Origin: an uncultured Lachnospiraceae bacterium
Lineage (GTDB): Bacteria; Bacillota_A; Clostridia; Lachnospirales; Lachnospiraceae
Direction of reading: 5' to 3'
NCBI GenBank assembly: GCA_910587495.1
Contig: CAJUMT010000081.1
Location: forward strand, 1 to 14,002
Length of the DNA stretch: 14,002 nucleotides
In this document: piece by piece, positions 1 to 7,523 of the stretch
Position numbering within the stretch: the first letter of the stretch is position 1
Layout: each line of letters opens with the position of its first letter
Notes under the pieces: model-generated
Databases searched by the model: none
Seen by the model: the letters and a program-made list of their open reading frames with translations, nothing else
What the model was told of the DNA's origin: nothing
Translations under genes and position numbers: made by a program

Positions 1-50
1 GTATCGCCTTGCCAAGGCGAGGGTCGCGGGTTCGAATCCCGTCTCGTGCT
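1..50 (+). tRNA. tRNA-Gly(GCC), 5' end outside window
   Basis: Only the 3' part is present. A 5-bp anticodon stem (TCGCC/GGCGA) closes the loop TTGCCAA, giving anticodon GCC (Gly). A short variable loop, a T arm with TTCGAAT between GCGGG and CCCGT, and the acceptor strand CTCGTGC plus discriminator T follow. CCA is not encoded. The D arm and 5' acceptor strand lie left of the window. Confidence 0.93.
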
Positions 51-53
51 CTT

Positions 54-92
54 AAGAGAGAATGATCGGTTTATACCGGATTCTCTCTTTTT
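54..92 (+). terminator. Intrinsic terminator of the tRNA transcript
   Basis: A perfect 10-bp stem, AAGAGAGAAT (54-63) with ATTCTCTCTT (80-89), is topped by an inner CGGT/ACCG pairing and followed by a T run. It starts four bases after the tRNA. The opposite strand has no T run, so it should act only rightward and would not end the regulator transcript. Confidence 0.85.
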
Positions 93-132
93 GCTTGCTC
101 TCAATTAAGGTAGTCTTTTCACGATATTTGCT

Positions 133-2064
133 TTAATAAGCATCCTCTGGAATATTTTCTATCAAAATTTGTAGAAATTCCTGCATACTTTCCGCGCGCA
201 AAAGCAGGTCTGTCAATGGAGGATTATTTGCCATAGCGACAAATGTATCGTACAGGGTTTTAATATCCTTTCTTTTATCATCGGCAAGGCTGAGCATCAA
301 AATAATCTGTGCGTTTTCCTTTTCAGACCATTTTACAGGGCGCTCTAATATAGCGACCGCGATCTGGCTTTTGCTGGAACAAATCGCCATGGGGTGGGGA
401 AGCGCAATGACGCCATCCATGGCGGTAGAGATCTTGGATTCCCTTTCCAGCACGCTTTTTTCAAATGAATCTGATATATGCCCGCTTTTTTCAAGAAGCG
501 CGCATAAAATATGGATGATTTCATCCTTGGATTGTGCGGACGAGCGCACAAACAAGGACGGATCGAATAGATCTGCGAACTGGTTAACGGGGTGCAGCGG
601 ATTTTTGTTAATTATTTTGGCAATATTTTCAATATCTTTTCTAAGAAACGGAATCTCCACCACCACAACAGGGAGCATAGCATCCATCTGTTTTAAGGGG
701 ACAGTGGAAATAATAAGGTCAATATTGCGGCAGGTCTTACTGCTTAATTCGTGGGAGGGGTATTTTCCTTCAATTTCCAATACATCCTTGAAAAGAGAAG
801 AAATTTTCGCGGCAAGAAAGCTGCCTTCGGCATAACCGTTTCCGTAAACAATCAGCGCTTTTTTTCGGCGCAGATGGCGGGAATCGAAGTATCGTTCTAT
901 GGAAGCTCCGATATGAAGGGCGATATAGCCGATATCGTCGTCAGACAGATGAAACGGCTCATTTTCGAATGCCTGGTAAACAGCTGTTTTGGTCACTTCA
1001 TAAGCGAAAATGTAATTGTTTTTGATCGTGTTTAACAAAGGGTTTTTGCTGCGCAGCCGGTAATATTTAGCATTCAGGATAGCCTGCAGATGCTGAATCA
1101 GGTCATTGAGGATGATCATGTCTGTCCTAAGGTCAATATGATAGGACTCATAGATGCAATTCAGGATGTCCATAACCAATTTATGCGTGTAGTCCGAAGT
1201 GTGTTTTTGATCCAATAATTCAGTGGTACTGGTAACATAATGCGAAAAAATATAGTTCTTCTCCGGAGCTGTAAACGCTATTTGAAATATTTCTTCTATA
1301 TAAGCAATCAGTGGGTTCAGCAGCTGTTCTAATTGTGGATTTTGGGGCATCGGATAAGACGGGATTGGCTGATCCACCTGCAGCCTGGAAATAGAAAGCG
1401 CAATATGCAAAATAAGGTTTTTCAGATTATAGTCTGAAAAATGAAGATCGTATTTGCGGTTAAAGTCCATGACAGCTTCTTTGATTTTCTCAAGATTCAC
1501 ATGGTTCAGCAATGCCTTTTGCTCACTGGAAAACTGGAAGGCATATGGCTGCGCGTTGGATGTGAGAAGATCGATAATACAGGTACGCTTATCCAGCTCC
1601 CTGCCGGTGACCAGGTAACCGAGATTGGCTTTATTTTGGAGCGTGAGATGGTATCGGGACAGTATGGCGCGGATGGTCTTTAAATAATTGCAGATCGTGT
1701 TAATGCTGACGAAAACTTCATCCGCAAGGTCATCCTGGCTTAAATAATCATTTGCGTACAACATCTTTATGATCAGATGATTGATCCGGCTGTCCACCGA
1801 ATCCAGAGAATCCGGCACTTTTTCTATGGATGCTTCCAATTGGAGCAGCAGGGAAGGATCTTTTACATCCAGATAATAGCCCTCGCCCCTTTTCATCAGG
1901 ATCTGCGCATGAGCTTTTTTTAATTCTCTGTTTATATCGCGTATGTCGTTTCTAAGAGTCCGTTCCGATATTTGAAAATGTTTTACCAGGCTTGAAGGGC
2001 TGGCATAGTCTTTATGAGTCAGAAAATATTTTAGCAATTCATTTAATCGAGAATTTTGAAACAT
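133..2064 (-). CDS. PRD/PTS-domain transcriptional activator (MtlR/LicR/BglG class)
   Basis: Likely activator of the divergent PTS operon, controlled by phosphorylation. Domains in order: HTH at residues 1-65 (SERTLRNDIRDIN), a second HTH at about 90-155, PRD1 at about 185-290 (His220, His275), PRD2 at about 295-395 (His325, His384), an EIIB(Gat)-like domain at about 400-490, and an EIIA type-2 domain at about 500-643 with phospho-His557 in ALPHP. In this family HPr and EIIB phosphorylate these histidines, linking activity to sugar flux and catabolite state. The EIIB-like P-loop reads VYGNGYAEGS, with Tyr where LicR/MtlR proteins often carry a phosphorylatable Cys. The start is set at ATG 2064 because GGAG at 2071-2074 lies 6 nt upstream; an in-frame GTG at 2076 overlaps that ribosome-binding purine stretch. 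The product is 643 aa, usual for the family. The substrate is not readable from sequence. Confidence 0.93.
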   Translation of the reverse strand: MFQNSRLNELLKYFLTHKDYASPSSLVKHFQISERTLRNDIRDINRELKKAHAQILMKRGEGYYLDVKDPSLLLQLEASIEKVPDSLDSVDSRINHLIIKMLYANDYLSQDDLADEVFVSINTICNYLKTIRAILSRYHLTLQNKANLGYLVTGRELDKRTCIIDLLTSNAQPYAFQFSSEQKALLNHVNLEKIKEAVMDFNRKYDLHFSDYNLKNLILHIALSISRLQVDQPIPSYPMPQNPQLEQLLNPLIAYIEEIFQIAFTAPEKNYIFSHYVTSTTELLDQKHTSDYTHKLVMDILNCIYESYHIDLRTDMIILNDLIQHLQAILNAKYYRLRSKNPLLNTIKNNYIFAYEVTKTAVYQAFENEPFHLSDDDIGYIALHIGASIERYFDSRHLRRKKALIVYGNGYAEGSFLAAKISSLFKDVLEIEGKYPSHELSSKTCRNIDLIISTVPLKQMDAMLPVVVVEIPFLRKDIENIAKIINKNPLHPVNQFADLFDPSLFVRSSAQSKDEIIHILCALLEKSGHISDSFEKSVLERESKISTAMDGVIALPHPMAICSSKSQIAVAILERPVKWSEKENAQIILMLSLADDKRKDIKTLYDTFVAMANNPPLTDLLLRAESMQEFLQILIENIPEDAY

Positions 2065-2114
2065 ACCGCTCTCCACTCCTTTTCTGATTATGTAAAATGT
2101 CCCCGTTTAAATAT

Positions 2115-2144
2115 AATATACTTTATAAAGGGTTTGGTTGACAA
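2115..2144 (-). promoter_or_regulatory. Candidate promoter of the regulator gene
   Basis: On the minus strand TTGTCA (2139-2144) lies 18 bp from TATATT (2115-2120), about 50 bp upstream of the regulator ATG. Overlapping AT-rich hexamers make the exact -10 uncertain. Confidence 0.45.
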
Positions 2145-2153
2145 GATATGACT

Positions 2154-2206
2154 TTGCCAATTCCAACCGGCAAGACGCCCCAAAAAATCCTGGCCAGAGC
2201 TTGCCG
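2154..2206. promoter_or_regulatory. Candidate activator-binding sites in the divergent intergenic region
   Basis: TTGCC (2154-2158) and GGCAA (2169-2173) form an inverted repeat with a 10-bp centre. A further CTTGCCG (2200-2206) is the exact inverse of CGGCAAG (2168-2174), 25 bp away. The three half-sites lie upstream of the weak -35 of the PTS operon and next to the regulator promoter, as expected for a PRD-type activator that also represses itself. The role is inferred. Confidence 0.45.
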
Positions 2207-2228
2207 TCTGTCCTGGAAATCAGTTGTC

Positions 2229-2257
2229 TTCCATCTGATATTTGCATGATTTATAAT
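2229..2257 (+). promoter_or_regulatory. Candidate activator-dependent promoter of the sugar operon
   Basis: A perfect -10 TATAAT (2252-2257) has only a poor hexamer (TTCCAT, 2229-2234) at 17-bp spacing. That fits a promoter needing an activator bound upstream. The leader to the first gene would be about 60 nt. Confidence 0.5.
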
Positions 2258-2322
2258 ATGGCCCATCAAGAAACACCGAACAACGTAGCAGTTTAATGAG
2301 CAAAACGAGAGGAGGAATTACG

Positions 2323-3327
2323 TTGGGTAAGATTAAAGTAGGAGTAATTGGAGTAGGGCAGATGGGTACATATCATGCGCAGATTTACAGGAAGCTTCCG
2401 CAGGTTAAGCTGGCCGCATTGTGCGAATACAATGACGCCCGCAGGAAACAGCTGGAAACAGAATTTGCAGGGGTGAGGCTCTACAAGGATTACAAAGAGA
2501 TGCTGGAAAACGCCGATATTGAGGCTGTGAGTATCGTACTTCCGGACAATATGCATCGGGAAGCTGTGGAGCTGGCGGTGAAGGCAGGGAAACACATCCT
2601 GCTGGAAAAACCTCTGGCAAAGGAACTGGAAGATGGGAAAGCACTATATGAAATCACCAAAGATTATGATAAAGTGTTTACAACAGGTTTCCTTCTTCGC
2701 TTCGATCCGCGTTTTGCGATGATAAAAGAACGGCTGGATAGCGGCGAGCTGGGAGACATTATCCATTGCTATGTGAGGAGGAACAGCCCCATCGTCGGCC
2801 CCAGGCGCTATATCGGAGCTTCCGATCTGAGTATGCATGTGATGATCCACGACATAGATTATGTCAACTGGTGGATGGGATGCGAGCCTGTGAAGGTATT
2901 TGCCAGAAGCCGGAGCGTGCTGCTGAAAGAAAACGGAATGAATGATGTGATCTACGCGATCGTGACCTATGAAAACGGCGCGATCGCATGCATGGAAGCC
3001 TGTTGGACATTGCCGGAAAATTCCCCTACGATCATCGACGACAAAGTGGAACTTGTAGGCACAAAAGGGGTTGCTTATGTAGATTCCTGTGATCATGGGG
3101 TGAGGTTCGTGTCAGAAAAAGGAGTCCAGTATCCGGATTCCAGGCACTGGTATTATGTGAACGGAGAAGTATGCGGTGATCTGGCAGAGGAAGTTATGGA
3201 CTTTGTGAATCATGTGGCAACGCAGACAAAATCAATCATTACGCCGAAACAGTCTTATGATGCGCTTCGCGTGGTAGACGCGATCGAACGGTCGATCAAA
3301 GAAGGAAAAGAAGTTGAACTGTCATAA
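2323..3327 (+). CDS. Gfo/Idh/MocA-family NAD(P)-dependent oxidoreductase
   Basis: Probably a cytoplasmic sugar or sugar-phosphate dehydrogenase acting early on the imported substrate. The N-terminal Rossmann fold shows GVIGVGQMG (GxGxxG at residues 10-15), then the family EKP motif (residues 95-97), whose Lys96 is the expected catalytic lysine. The C-terminal alpha/beta domain carries HDID with His176. Inositol dehydrogenases use a Lys/Asp/His set with Asp four residues before the His; here that position is His172, which is unusual. Length is 334 aa, normal for the family. The start is TTG at 2323, because AGGAGG (2310-2315) lies 7 nt upstream; an in-frame ATG at 2296 has no good ribosome site. 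It is the first gene of the operon, 19 bp before the PTS gene. NanOx-type (2,7-anhydro-sialate), inositol-type or NAD-dependent glycosidase activity cannot be separated from sequence. Confidence 0.88.
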   Translation: MGKIKVGVIGVGQMGTYHAQIYRKLPQVKLAALCEYNDARRKQLETEFAGVRLYKDYKEMLENADIEAVSIVLPDNMHREAVELAVKAGKHILLEKPLAKELEDGKALYEITKDYDKVFTTGFLLRFDPRFAMIKERLDSGELGDIIHCYVRRNSPIVGPRRYIGASDLSMHVMIHDIDYVNWWMGCEPVKVFARSRSVLLKENGMNDVIYAIVTYENGAIACMEACWTLPENSPTIIDDKVELVGTKGVAYVDSCDHGVRFVSEKGVQYPDSRHWYYVNGEVCGDLAEEVMDFVNHVATQTKSIITPKQSYDALRVVDAIERSIKEGKEVELS

Positions 3328-3346
3328 CAGAAGAGGGGGTAAAAAC

Positions 3347-4768
3347 ATGTCTAATAAAGTTTCGTGGCGCATAAAAGCGCAGCAGTTCGGCGGCAAGTTA
3401 AGTGCGATGGTTCTTCCGAACCTGGGAGCCTTTATGGGATGGGGGATCCTGACCGCATTGGGTATCTGGCTGTCAAACGATATGTTAAAAGGATTTATTT
3501 CACCTATGCTGACCTATATGCTCCCCATGCTCATCGGTGTGGCAGGAGGAAAGCTGGTGTATGGAGATAAAGGAGCCGTTATTGGCGCGTTTACCACTAT
3601 GGGCGTTATCATCGGAAGCGATATCACAATGCTTTTGGGGGCTATGATGATAGCGCCTTTTGCGGCATGGGTGCTGAAAAAGGCAGATGCGGTGATAGAA
3701 CCCCACATTCCGATCGGCTTTGAGCTGTTGATCGGAAACCTTACGACAGCGATCCTCGGCGCAGTGATCGCGATTGTAGGATGTATCTTTCTGGCGCCGG
3801 CTATCACATCTTTGTCCGGGGTGTTTGCAAAAGGGGTTGCCGTTTTAGAGAATAATAATCTGCTGCCCCTTACGGCAATATTTATTGAACCCGCCAAAGT
3901 TCTGTTCCTGAATAATGCCATAGGACAAGGTATTCTTACTCCGCTGGGAACGACGCAGCTGGCTGAGTATGGAAAATCTGTGTTGTTTTTGCTTGAATCT
4001 AATCCGGGTCCGGGACTTGGAATCCTGTTGGCGTACTGCCTCTTTGGAAAAGGAAGGGCAAAAGCCAATGCGTATGGCGCGACGCTCATCCATGCGGTCG
4101 GGGGAATCCATGAAATATATTTTCCGTTTATCTTGATGAACCCGATGATGGTCATTGCGGCGATCGCGGGGGGCATTACCGGTACTTTTTTATTCACCCT
4201 GTTTGGGGTGGGGCTTGTGGGCGTAAGTTCCCCGGGAAGCATTATCACGATTATGATGATGGCGTCCGCGGGAGACCAGTTGAAAATCCTGCTCTCGATC
4301 CTGGCTTCTGCAGCGGTATCTTTTGCAGCTGCGTCTGTTATTGTAAGAAATACGAAACAGGATGAGGAAGAAGGGGATCGAAGCCTTAAAGAAGCGGCGA
4401 AACAGATGGAGGCTCTGAAAGGAAAAAAATCCCGGATTTCTTCTGTTTTCGAGGACGGGGAAGAAGCGTTTGATTACGGCAAAGTGAAAAAGATCCTGTA
4501 TGTCTGCGACGCCGGCATGGGTTCCAGCGCGATGGGCGCTTCCGTGATCAGCAAAAAATTGAAAAAAGCAGGGATTACGGACGTCGAGGTCCGGCATGCG
4601 TCGGTGATGGAGCTTCCCAAAGAAGCGGAGCTGATCGTAACCCATACCGCGTTAAGCGAAGTGGTGAAAGAAAAACAGCCGGATACGATGCTGATTACGA
4701 TCCAGGATTATCTAAACGCTCCGGAATATGAAGAACTGGTAGCGAATATCAGCAAGGCGAGGAGCTGA
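3347..4768 (+). CDS. PTS transporter subunit IICB, mannitol (Mtl) type
   Basis: Membrane permease fused to EIIB, importing and phosphorylating the operon's sugar. Residues 1 to about 335 form the IIC part: LPNLGAFMGWGILTALGIW near the N terminus and GGIHEIYFP at 252-260, with the mannitol-permease GIHE substrate-site motif, among several hydrophobic segments. A charged linker (about 336-378) leads to the EIIB domain (379-473), with the P-loop VCDAGMGSSAMGA and phospho-cysteine Cys387. No EIIA is fused, unlike E. coli MtlA, so the separate IIA gene downstream must supply phosphate. The start is ATG 3347 with GAGGGGG 7 nt upstream. Annotation as mannitol permease would be tempting, but no mannitol-1-phosphate dehydrogenase is present and every downstream enzyme concerns N-acetyl amino sugars. 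The real substrate is probably a different polyol-like or amino sugar. Confidence 0.93.
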   Translation: MSNKVSWRIKAQQFGGKLSAMVLPNLGAFMGWGILTALGIWLSNDMLKGFISPMLTYMLPMLIGVAGGKLVYGDKGAVIGAFTTMGVIIGSDITMLLGAMMIAPFAAWVLKKADAVIEPHIPIGFELLIGNLTTAILGAVIAIVGCIFLAPAITSLSGVFAKGVAVLENNNLLPLTAIFIEPAKVLFLNNAIGQGILTPLGTTQLAEYGKSVLFLLESNPGPGLGILLAYCLFGKGRAKANAYGATLIHAVGGIHEIYFPFILMNPMMVIAAIAGGITGTFLFTLFGVGLVGVSSPGSIITIMMMASAGDQLKILLSILASAAVSFAAASVIVRNTKQDEEEGDRSLKEAAKQMEALKGKKSRISSVFEDGEEAFDYGKVKKILYVCDAGMGSSAMGASVISKKLKKAGITDVEVRHASVMELPKEAELIVTHTALSEVVKEKQPDTMLITIQDYLNAPEYEELVANISKARS

Positions 4769-4785
4769 CAGGCAGGTAGGAAAAG

Positions 4786-5439
4786 ATGTTAAAAGCAATT
4801 GTGTTTGATTTTGACGGCGTGATCATAGACACGGAGTCAGAATGGTATTATATATACCGGGACTGGTTGAAAAAAGATTATAATTACGACTTGAAAATAG
4901 AGGATTATCAGATCTGTGTAGGAGCCAATAACCGATCGCTATTTGAGTTTTTGAAAAGGGATATAGGGGAACATGTGGACACCGGTGGGTTTGAGCAGGG
5001 AGCTATGCAGGAATATATACGCCGGACCCGTGAGCTGCCGCCCATGAAAGGCGTGTTGGAATTTATTTATAAAGCGAAGGCAAGAGGCCTAAAACTGGCG
5101 ATTGCCACCTCCGCGACCCTTCAAAAACCGCAGTTTCATTTAAAGCGCCTGCAGGTGCTGGAGGCATTTGACGTATTCTCTACCGCCGAGATCTGCGAAA
5201 AAGTAAAACCGGCCCCGGATCTTTTCCTGAAAGCGGCAGAACTTCTGGGGTGCAGGCCAAAGGAATGCCTTGCTGTGGAGGATTCAGGCAACGGGCTACT
5301 GGCGGCCAGACGGGCGGATATGCCATGTCTGGTCGTTCCGAATCCGGTTACGGAAAATTTCGATTTTCAGGGATATTATAAAAAAGCAGATTCGTTGGAT
5401 GAAGTGGATTTGGACGAGATTATACTAAATTTCGTTTGA
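4786..5439 (+). CDS. HAD-superfamily phosphatase / phosphoglucomutase-like (subfamily IA)
   Basis: Cytoplasmic hydrolase, probably a sugar phosphatase or a beta-phosphoglucomutase relative (COG0637). Motif I is DFDGVIIDTE with nucleophile Asp8 and acid/base Asp10; motif II is the Ser/Thr in IATSAT (108-109); the motif III lysine lies in KPAPD (Lys141); motif IV is VEDSGNG (Glu165, Asp166). An alpha-helical cap lies between motifs I and II (about 18-85). The 217-aa length is usual. It sits 17 bp after the PTS IICB gene and 20 bp before the IIA gene, so it belongs to the pathway. One role would be removing the phosphate added by the PTS, which would explain a separate sugar kinase in the operon. 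A mutase role is equally open. Confidence 0.85.
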   Translation: MLKAIVFDFDGVIIDTESEWYYIYRDWLKKDYNYDLKIEDYQICVGANNRSLFEFLKRDIGEHVDTGGFEQGAMQEYIRRTRELPPMKGVLEFIYKAKARGLKLAIATSATLQKPQFHLKRLQVLEAFDVFSTAEICEKVKPAPDLFLKAAELLGCRPKECLAVEDSGNGLLAARRADMPCLVVPNPVTENFDFQGYYKKADSLDEVDLDEIILNFV

Positions 5440-5459
5440 ACGCGGAAAGGAGGCATAAA

Positions 5460-5912
5460 ATGCTGGAAAATGTGACGATAAAGGATATTGAGATTGGCGT
5501 CCGGGCGTCGGACTGGGAGGATGCGATACGCAAGTCTGCCAGGATTTTATTGGAGGCGGACAAGATTGAAGAATCGTATATTGAGGCGATGATCGAGGCC
5601 GTTCATCGCGTGGGTCCCTATATTGTACTGGGAAACCATGTGGCGCTTGCGCACGCGAGGCCGGAATGCGGCGTCAAAGAATTTTCTATCTGTTTTACCA
5701 CCCTGGATCCGGGCATATCGTTTGGAAATGAAAGCTTTGATCCGGTGAAACTGATCATCACGCTGGCGGCTGTTGACGCGGACAGCCATCTGGATCTTAT
5801 GAGCGAACTCGCCGGCATTTTGATGGAAGAAGAAAATGTAGAACGCCTTGTGGCCTGTAAAATGCCGGAGCAGTTCTTAAAATTGCTGCAGCAGATGAGA
5901 GATGAGGAATAG
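5460..5912 (+). CDS. PTS EIIA subunit, ascorbate/mannitol-fructose superfamily
   Basis: Soluble phosphocarrier that takes phosphate from HPr and should pass it to Cys387 of the IICB encoded two genes upstream. The core GPYIVLGNHVALAHARPE holds phospho-His65 and resembles the UlaC (ascorbate) branch, as does FDPVKLIITLAAVDADSH further on. The residue before the His is Ala where LPHARP is usual. The start is ATG 5460, chosen because AAAGGAGG (5446-5453) lies 6 nt upstream; a TTG at 5436 overlapping the previous stop has no site. The product is 150 aa, normal for a free EIIA. Pairing an ascorbate-like IIA with a mannitol-like IICB is uncommon but is the only PTS phosphate path encoded here. Confidence 0.9.
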   Translation: MLENVTIKDIEIGVRASDWEDAIRKSARILLEADKIEESYIEAMIEAVHRVGPYIVLGNHVALAHARPECGVKEFSICFTTLDPGISFGNESFDPVKLIITLAAVDADSHLDLMSELAGILMEEENVERLVACKMPEQFLKLLQQMRDEE

Positions 5913-5915
5913 AGA

Positions 5916-6806
5916 ATGATCGCAGTACTTGACATTGGAGGTACTTCTATAAAATACGGAATGATTTCTCCCTCAGAAAATTTCTGTGAGATATTGCATT
6001 CTGGATCGACAGACAGCAACGCCCGTATGCTGCAAGGTCCCGGAATCGTAGAAAAAGCGGCCAGTATCATAGACCGGTTCCGGCAGATGTATCCCATAGA
6101 GGGAATCGCCGTGTCAACGGCAGGCATGGTGGATGCGGAATCCGGGAGGATCGTATATGCCAACGAAAACATACCTGCATACACCGGTATGGAACTGAAA
6201 AAGATACTGGAAGAGAAATTTCTTGTTCCTTGCTGGGTTGAGAATGATGTGAATGCCGCGGCTCTTGGCGAATACTATCACGGCGCAGGGAAAGGGACGG
6301 ACAGTATGCTGATGATGACAATCGGTACGGGGATCGGCGCGGCGGTAATCCTTAAGGGAGATATATATCGCGGATACAGTAGGAGCGCAGGAGAAATCGG
6401 GTATATGTGGCTGGACGGATATCATTTTCAGGATATTGCCAGCACTGCGGCCCTGGTCAGAAATGTTGAAAAAAAATCCGGACAGGCAGGGATGGACGGA
6501 AAAATGATTTTTGAAAGAGCAAAACAAGGGGATGCGATATGCAGCGGGGAGATACATGCTTTGTGTGAACATATTGTAAAGGGGATCAGTAATTGTGTAT
6601 GCCTTTTAAATCCCCGAACCGTGGTGCTTGGCGGGGGAATTATGGGCCAGAGAGCATATTTGGAACCGATCATAGGGATGTATGCGGACAGATATTTGAA
6701 TGAAGAAATGAAAAAATATACAAAGATAGATTTTGCCCGGTTGGGAAATACGGCAGGAATGGTGGGCGCCTATGTATATTTTCAAAAGAAAGAGGGATGT
6801 TTATGA
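5916..6806 (+). CDS. ROK-family sugar kinase, probable ManNAc or amino-sugar kinase
   Basis: ATP-dependent cytoplasmic kinase. The ATP-binding N terminus is LDIGGTSIKYG (Asp6, Gly8, Gly9, Thr10); the ROK core VENDVNAAALGEYYHGAG holds catalytic base Asp111; TIGTGIGAA (135-143) is the second phosphate loop. The ROK signature continues as SAGEIGYM, with Tyr163 where zinc-type ROK kinases, including classical NanK, have the zinc-binding His. The usual CxCGxxGC cluster is absent, so this is a zinc-free ROK enzyme. Length is 296 aa. The start ATG is 3 bp after the IIA stop, and the stop overlaps the nanE start (ATGA). That coupling suggests a product of ManNAc-6-P, but the substrate is inferred from context alone; glucosamine or a glycoside are alternatives. 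Confidence 0.88.
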   Translation: MIAVLDIGGTSIKYGMISPSENFCEILHSGSTDSNARMLQGPGIVEKAASIIDRFRQMYPIEGIAVSTAGMVDAESGRIVYANENIPAYTGMELKKILEEKFLVPCWVENDVNAAALGEYYHGAGKGTDSMLMMTIGTGIGAAVILKGDIYRGYSRSAGEIGYMWLDGYHFQDIASTAALVRNVEKKSGQAGMDGKMIFERAKQGDAICSGEIHALCEHIVKGISNCVCLLNPRTVVLGGGIMGQRAYLEPIIGMYADRYLNEEMKKYTKIDFARLGNTAGMVGAYVYFQKKEGCL

Positions 6807-7519
6807 AAGAAGCCGTTGAAAAATTGATGGGGAAGCTGATCGTGAGCTGCCAGGCGTATGAGGATACGCCATTCTATGGGCCTTCTTATATGAAAGCGAT
6901 GGCAGAAAGCGTTCTGATGGGCGGTGCGCAGGGAATCCGCGCCTGCTGGCCGCAGGATATCAGAGCCATACGGTCGATTTGCCGGAAACCAATCGTCGGT
7001 ATCTATAAAGATTTTCCGGATGGAGATCCTTTGGATCATGTATTTATTACGTCTACTTTTGAACAGGCGAAAGCAGTCATCGACGCGGGGGCGGATATTC
7101 TTGGCATAGATTGTACAATACGAAAAAGCAGGGGACTGTCCGAGTTGTCGGAACTTTTGGGAAAAATAAAAGAATCATATCCCGATATGCCGATCATGGC
7201 GGACCTGGCAACTGCAGAGGAAGGCATTGCCCTTGCGGAAAGCGAGATGGTTGACATTATTTCCACAACCCTTAACGGGTATACGAGAGAGAGCCTGGGG
7301 CAAAAAGAAAAGACGCCTAACGTAAGGATGGTACGGGAATTGAAGAAATATACGGCGCTTCCGGTCAATGCGGAGGGACGGATATGGACGCCGGAAGATC
7401 TGGAATGTGTATTGGACGCGGGGGCGGACATAGTCACCATCGGCACCGCGATCACAAGGCCGCACTTGATCACAGAGCGTTTTATGGAAAAATTCAGGAA
7501 GTATAAAGAAAAGGGATGA
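6803..7519 (+). CDS. nanE: N-acetylmannosamine-6-phosphate 2-epimerase
   Basis: Converts ManNAc-6-P to GlcNAc-6-P. The TIM-barrel protein opens with GKLIVSCQAYE (10-20); GIYKDFP holds Lys69, matching the catalytic lysine of NanE; IMADLATAEEG (131-141) and TTLNGYT follow; NAEGRI holds the second catalytic residue Glu191; and TIGTAITRP (212-220) is the phosphate-binding end. After Lys69 the usual second basic residue (IKR or IKK) is missing, and a short insertion (DGDPLD) follows. The start is ATG 6803, which overlaps the kinase stop; AGAGGG at 6791-6796 lies 6 nt upstream, whereas an ATG at 6797 would abut that site. The product is 238 aa. In sialate clusters NanE follows NanA and NanK; here only a ROK kinase precedes it. 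Confidence 0.93.
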   Translation: MKEAVEKLMGKLIVSCQAYEDTPFYGPSYMKAMAESVLMGGAQGIRACWPQDIRAIRSICRKPIVGIYKDFPDGDPLDHVFITSTFEQAKAVIDAGADILGIDCTIRKSRGLSELSELLGKIKESYPDMPIMADLATAEEGIALAESEMVDIISTTLNGYTRESLGQKEKTPNVRMVRELKKYTALPVNAEGRIWTPEDLECVLDAGADIVTIGTAITRPHLITERFMEKFRKYKEKG

Positions 7520-7523
7520 GACG

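Noticed and set aside
1..92. tRNA-Gly as attachment site of the integrative element
   Set aside because: No integrase lies beside it, the sugar operon separates it from int, and no copy of the tRNA end was noticed near 10860.
2065..2076. GTG at 2076 as the start of the regulator
   Set aside because: It overlaps the purine-rich ribosome site; the ATG at 2064 has GGAG at correct spacing.
2296..2322. ATG at 2296 as the start of the oxidoreductase
   Set aside because: No ribosome site precedes it, and AGGAGG lies inside this stretch at the right distance for TTG 2323, which also gives the usual N terminus.
3514..4248. Long open frame on the minus strand inside the IICB gene (244 codons)
   Set aside because: It is the antisense shadow of a clear PTS permease, with no ribosome site or recognisable domain.
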